NCBI RefSeq assembly: GCF_000266885.1
Contig: NC_018020.1
Coordinates: 1,612,001-1,676,000 of the forward strand
Length of the DNA: 64,000 bases
Direction of reading: 5' to 3'
Origin: Turneriella parva DSM 21527
Lineage (GTDB): Bacteria > Spirochaetota > Leptospiria > Turneriellales > Turneriellaceae
Positions 60,447-64,000 of this stretch are shown piece after piece. The position numbers and the translations under genes are program-made. The notes below the pieces were generated by a model, which was given only the letters and a program-made list of their open reading frames with translations, was not told where the DNA came from and did no database searches. Every line of letters begins with the position of its first letter. Within the stretch, counting starts at the first letter, position 1.

Positions 60447-62515
60447 ATACCCTAACCTACCGACCCGACCTTCAGGGCCTGCGTGCGATCGCAGTTATCG
60501 CGGTGCTCATTTTTCACGTCTGGCCGCAGACATTTCGCGGCGGCTTTGTCGGCGTCGATGTTTTCTTCGTGATTTCAGGTTTTCTGATTACATCGTTGCT
60601 GATCGCTGAGCATGAAGCAACCGGTAAGGTGGATTTACCCCGTTTCTGGGCCCGTCGCTTTTTGCGCCTTTTGCCCGCAGCGTCAGTGGTGCTCATCGCT
60701 GTTGTCGTGGGCACGCTCATTTTTCTGCCCAAACCCATGTGGATTTCGACCGGACTGCAGGTGCTGGCAGCGGCAGTCTACTTTGAAAACTGGGCGCTGG
60801 TCTTGCAGTCGGTCGACTATTGGGCCCAGGGGCAATTGGCCACACCGGTTCAGCATTTCTGGTCACTCTCAATCGAAGAGCAATTCTATATTTTCTGGCC
60901 GCCTCTCATTGCAGTCTGTGGGGTGATCGCCGCGCGGGGGCGGCGCGGCATACGGTTCTATGGCACGCTACTGGTTCTCGTGATTACCGCTGCTTCGCTG
61001 GCGCTTTCAGTAGTTCCCGACCCCGAATCGGGTTCGCCCTATTTCAAAACCACCACCCGCGCATGGGAGCTGGCGCTCGGCGCCTTGCTCGCACTGATTT
61101 CGCACCGGCAGATTCTACCCCGATGGCTGCGCAGCATCTTTGGCTGGTTAGGGCTGGGCGCCATAGCTATCTCCGTTTTGGCCATCAACGAGGCGATGCG
61201 TTTTCCCGGCTATGCGGCGCTGCTACCGACGCTCGGCACCGTGCTGCTCATTACCTGCCACAATGCGCCCTATTCGCCGCACCGCCTGCTCGCGCTGAGG
61301 CCCCTGCAGTGGGTAGGTGACCTGTCTTATTCGATCTACCTGTGGCATTGGCCGCTCGTCGTGTTCACCCGGCCATTCGGCGAAGAGGCCTCACAGCTGA
61401 GCGCAGCGATCGTCATCGGTGGCAGTCTGCTGTTTGCGGTCTTGTGCAAGTACCTGATCGAAGACCCGTTTAGGCGGGGCCGCATTGCAGAACTTTTGCA
61501 ATCCGCATCGCGCGGCGCGTTTCTGCGCAAGGCGTTCTTGCTCTCGGTCTTTCTCATTCTGACCACGGCAGGCGCCGGCGCCTTCTTGAATGTGTACCAG
61601 CGCCAGCAGGTTGAAAAGGTAGCGACGCAAGATTTCGAGGCGGTGATCGGCGACCCGAATTATCCCGGTGCTGCGGCATTCGACCCGGTGCGGCCTGCGC
61701 CGGTACCTGCGGGTGTGCCACTGAAGCCAGACCCTGTTGCAGCCTACGTCGACATGAAGTATAAATACCTCATGTGCCAGGTGAAGGGCAAGCTATGCGA
61801 ATATGGCAATCCGAACGGCAAATTGACCATCGCACTCGTCGGCGACTCGCACGCGATGCACTACGCGCCCGCGCTCGAGGCACTGGCAAAGAAACACGAC
61901 TGGCGGCTTTTGGTGATCGTCAAGGTCGCGTGCCCCATCGGTGATTTTCCGCTGTGGCGCGATGGTGCGATTCGCAGTGACTGCGACTGGTGGCGATCGA
62001 ACATGACGAAGTGGGTGCTGCAAGAAAAGCCCGCATTCGTCGTCACCTCGGGCGGCCTCACGGGAGTTTACGGGCAATTGCCGCCGGTTGAGCGCCAGGT
62101 GAAGGGCTTTCGCGAAGTCTTCAATAAGTTCATCGCGAACGGCACAAAGATCATCGCGATAAAAGACAATCCGCTGATGAAATACCACAAAGGCAAATGG
62201 ATGGATGTGCCACCCTGCCTGTATTATTACCGTAAAGATATCAAGAAGTGCTTTCGCCCGCGCGAGCTGACACTCGACAGCATGACCGATACCATGATGC
62301 TCGCGGCCGATGGCATGCAAGGTGTCGCGACCATCAACCTCACCCAGTACTTTTGCACCAAAGACGAATGCCCGCCGGTGATCGGCAACGTCGTGGTGTA
62401 CCGCGACCAGCATCACTTGACCGAAACTTTCGTGAACACTCTCACTCCTTATCTCGAAAAAGAACTCTTCAGACGTATGGCTGCGTTGAAGACCGAGGCG
62501 GGTGCACGGCCATGA
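60437..62515 (+). CDS. Acyltransferase-3 / SGNH fusion (OafA type), copy 2
   Basis: A 692-residue paralogue of 42613-44673 with YRPDLQGLRAIAV, FRGGFVGVDVFFV, HFWSLSIEEQFYIFWP and the SGNH domain GDSHAMHYAP, ending with YRDQHHLTE. It should acylate surface polysaccharide or lipid. The start at 60437 is aligned with the start of the other copy but lies inside a strong hairpin with no Shine-Dalgarno. The last four bases overlap the start of the serine hydrolase gene at 62512. Confidence 0.92.
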   Translation: MSAHTLTYRPDLQGLRAIAVIAVLIFHVWPQTFRGGFVGVDVFFVISGFLITSLLIAEHEATGKVDLPRFWARRFLRLLPAASVVLIAVVVGTLIFLPKPMWISTGLQVLAAAVYFENWALVLQSVDYWAQGQLATPVQHFWSLSIEEQFYIFWPPLIAVCGVIAARGRRGIRFYGTLLVLVITAASLALSVVPDPESGSPYFKTTTRAWELALGALLALISHRQILPRWLRSIFGWLGLGAIAISVLAINEAMRFPGYAALLPTLGTVLLITCHNAPYSPHRLLALRPLQWVGDLSYSIYLWHWPLVVFTRPFGEEASQLSAAIVIGGSLLFAVLCKYLIEDPFRRGRIAELLQSASRGAFLRKAFLLSVFLILTTAGAGAFLNVYQRQQVEKVATQDFEAVIGDPNYPGAAAFDPVRPAPVPAGVPLKPDPVAAYVDMKYKYLMCQVKGKLCEYGNPNGKLTIALVGDSHAMHYAPALEALAKKHDWRLLVIVKVACPIGDFPLWRDGAIRSDCDWWRSNMTKWVLQEKPAFVVTSGGLTGVYGQLPPVERQVKGFREVFNKFIANGTKIIAIKDNPLMKYHKGKWMDVPPCLYYYRKDIKKCFRPRELTLDSMTDTMMLAADGMQGVATINLTQYFCTKDECPPVIGNVVVYRDQHHLTETFVNTLTPYLEKELFRRMAALKTEAGARP

Positions 62516-63780
62516 AACAGCTCAGGCACTTCGTGGTGCTGGCGCTCGTCTCGGCATTCGCGGTCATTGGCTCATGCAATTTCGCGACTCTCAGCTGCGC
62601 GAATCGATTGGAGCGGCGCCTGGCGCGCATCGACCGCATGCTCGATAAATATGTCAGCACAGGCCAGCTCGCAGGCGTCGTGGCACTCGTGCTGCGCGAC
62701 GGTAAACCTTTCTACGAGCGAGCGACAGGCTGGCGCGACCGCGAAGAGCAGAAGCCGATGCTGAACCACACGCTCTTTCGTATCGCATCTTTCACGAAGG
62801 CGGTGACTTCGGCGGCGGTTTTGCTGCTCGTTGAAGAAAAGAAGATTGGGCTGCACGACCCGGTGAGCAAGTATATACCCCAGTTTGCCGGGGCGCGCGT
62901 CATGGTGCGTTCGGCAGAAACGAATGCCTGGGCGGCCGAGCCTGCGATTCGGCCCGTGACGATACACCAGTTGCTCACGCACACATCGGGTATTTCATAT
63001 GGCACGCAGGGCGAAATTGCGGAGATCTATCGAGCCGATGGACTCGGCCCCGCGCTCGGTTCGCCGTGGAACCTCACGGGTCTCGACGCGCCGATCTGCG
63101 ACATAGCCGAAAGACTCGCCGACCTGCCTTTCGTGAAGCAGCCGGGTGAAGGCTTCACCTATGGTTACAGCACCGATATTCTCGGGTGTGTCATTGAACG
63201 GGCATCGAAGCAGAGCCTCGATGCATTCATTCGCAAGCGCATCTCCGGGCCGCTTGCAATGAACGACACCCACTTCTTTATACCCGCGATGGATCGCGAT
63301 CGGCTGGCGACAGTCTATGGCACGAAAGAGGGAAAGGCCGAACGCCTCGGCATGCTCGGCAGCTACAGCGACGGGCCGAAGAAATGCTATTCTGGCGGCG
63401 CCGGGCTCTTGTCGACCGCAGCAGACTATGCAAAATTTCTTGAGATGATTCGCCTCGGCGGCACCGTAAATGGGCTAAAGATTCTAAAAGAAGAAAGTGT
63501 TAAGCTTATGACGACTTCGCAGATCGGCGTTTCAGCCGCCGGCCGGGGGTTCGGTTTTGGCTACGGCTTTGAAACAACCGAGCGCGCAGGCATAAACGGA
63601 AAAGAATCAGTCGGGTCATTCGGCTGGACAGGCGCGTACGGTACGTTTTACCGCGTCGACCCCGAGCAAAGGCTCACGATCATACTTTTAACGCAGATGC
63701 TGCCGAACGGCACAGACGTGAAAGAGAAATTCTGGAACTCGCTCTACCATGCTGTTGCCGGGGCTGACGGTTTCCCGTAG
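62512..63780 (+). CDS. Serine hydrolase lipoprotein, beta-lactamase/esterase class C fold
   Basis: A 422-residue protein. The lipobox is VIGSC (C22). The catalytic SxxK is S93-F-T-K96 in IASFTKAV, the Tyr motif is YGYSTD (Y219), and LLTHTSGISYG is the conserved segment after it. Such enzymes act as esterases, D-aminopeptidases or penicillin-recognising proteins in the periplasm. It overlaps the acyltransferase gene (ATGA), suggesting paired addition and removal of acyl groups on the same envelope polymer. A hairpin terminator follows. Confidence 0.9.
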   Translation: MKQLRHFVVLALVSAFAVIGSCNFATLSCANRLERRLARIDRMLDKYVSTGQLAGVVALVLRDGKPFYERATGWRDREEQKPMLNHTLFRIASFTKAVTSAAVLLLVEEKKIGLHDPVSKYIPQFAGARVMVRSAETNAWAAEPAIRPVTIHQLLTHTSGISYGTQGEIAEIYRADGLGPALGSPWNLTGLDAPICDIAERLADLPFVKQPGEGFTYGYSTDILGCVIERASKQSLDAFIRKRISGPLAMNDTHFFIPAMDRDRLATVYGTKEGKAERLGMLGSYSDGPKKCYSGGAGLLSTAADYAKFLEMIRLGGTVNGLKILKEESVKLMTTSQIGVSAAGRGFGFGYGFETTERAGINGKESVGSFGWTGAYGTFYRVDPEQRLTIILLTQMLPNGTDVKEKFWNSLYHAVAGADGFP

Positions 63781-63790
63781 GGAAACCTTT
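63769..63790. terminator. Bidirectional hairpin terminator between convergent genes
   Basis: GGTTTCCC (63769-63776) pairs with GGGAAACC (63780-63787) around GTA, followed by TTTA. It overlaps the stop of the serine hydrolase gene and sits next to the stop (63789-63791) of the zinc-ribbon gene on the other strand. Confidence 0.7.
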
Positions 63791-64000
63791 ACCCCCAGCT
63801 CACAAACTTTTCTTCAACCTGCTCGCCGCACGCATCGCAGCGCGGTTCTTGCCTTGATACTCTGCCTTCGAGGCAGTGCGGGCACGCATTATCGTCGATG
63901 AGAATCTTGACCTGATTACCCAGTTCATAACCACAATCGGGGCAGACAGACTCTTTCACCTTGTCGGGCCAGTCGCCCCAGCAATGCGGGCAGCTGTTGC
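63789..64000 (-). CDS. Zinc-ribbon protein, 5' end outside window
   Basis: Reading leftwards from the window edge, the frame is CPHCWGDWPDKVKES, then CPDCGYELGNQVKIL, a third pair CPHCLEGRVS, and CDACGEQVEEK before the stop TAA at 63789-63791. Four CxxC pairs make two zinc ribbons in about 70 visible residues. It may be a rubredoxin-like or topoisomerase-associated zinc-ribbon protein; the N-terminal part is not visible. Confidence 0.75.
   Translation of the reverse strand, partial: NSCPHCWGDWPDKVKESVCPDCGYELGNQVKILIDDNACPHCLEGRVSRQEPRCDACGEQVEEKFVSWG

Noticed and set aside
1-64000. CRISPR arrays, complete insertion sequences or phage genes
   Set aside because: No regularly spaced direct repeats, transposase or phage structural gene was seen on either strand.

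Overview
The window reads as chromosomal DNA of a Gram-negative spirochaete of the Leptospirales type; a Turneriella-like organism is my best guess from memory, not a demonstrated identity. The reasons are the many lipoproteins with loose spirochaetal lipoboxes, large secreted or surface mosaic proteins, short lipoprotein operons, a stand-alone RlmK-type methyltransferase, and a moderately high G+C content with normal bacterial codon use. Coding density is high, on both strands, and there is no intact insertion sequence, integrase or CRISPR array.

Layout. 1-900: end of a chemotaxis-like response-regulator operon. 1134-7939: a 1910-residue repeat lipoprotein followed by two small coupled lipoproteins. 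7940-8724: a mostly non-coding stretch with decayed reading frames. 8725-19118: a surface glycoconjugate/lipid-modification island, visibly richer in A+T. It contains a duplicated GNAT / GT-C membrane glycosyltransferase / GT2 glycosyltransferase cassette, a zinc-finger methyltransferase, a polytopic membrane protein, a UbiA prenyltransferase and two LpxO/AspH-like hydroxylases. 19143-22311: a decayed frame and an 869-residue lipoprotein. 22593-28672: tRNA-Cys, tRNA-Leu, TatD, GlmS, an ECF-sigma-like protein, a cold-shock-domain fusion and GcvT. 28876-37645: CPXCG protein, 2H phosphoesterase, a mosaic surface lipoprotein, a six-repeat NHL lipoprotein, DUF2237, SH3b protein, RlmK-like enzyme and thiol peroxidase. 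37916-39694: an acyl-CoA desaturase with its TetR regulator and a triple operator. 39857-42492: an HDOD protein coupled to an ATPase-fold/PAS/adenylate-cyclase fusion. 42613-49819: acyltransferase, ankyrin membrane protein and cell-envelope genes, ending in an SDR dehydrogenase. 50017-57561: small secreted protein, stand-alone ATPase-fold regulator, acyl-CoA dehydrogenase, AraC regulators, PaiB-like protein, VOC and DUF488 proteins. 57581-64000: LamG lipoprotein, CPBP protease, a second acyltransferase, a serine hydrolase lipoprotein and a zinc-ribbon fragment.

How the genes fit together. Much of the window serves the cell envelope: lipoproteins, O-acyltransferases, lipid-linked sugar transfer, fatty-acid desaturation and lipid hydroxylation. 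Signalling is represented by the receiver protein, the HDOD/cyclase pair and a second ATPase-fold protein that resembles the cyclase N-terminus.

The most unusual non-coding signal is a family of about 120-140 bp intergenic elements (37726-37844, 39720-39857, 50368-50508). The last two share a core sequence and a branched fold (outer stem, inner stem enclosing two hairpins, then a third hairpin), while their stem sequences differ and still pair. The first is a diverged relative. Separate long single hairpins lie at 940-984, 22671-22707, 49676-49720 (inside a coding sequence) and 60402-60446 (covering a start codon).
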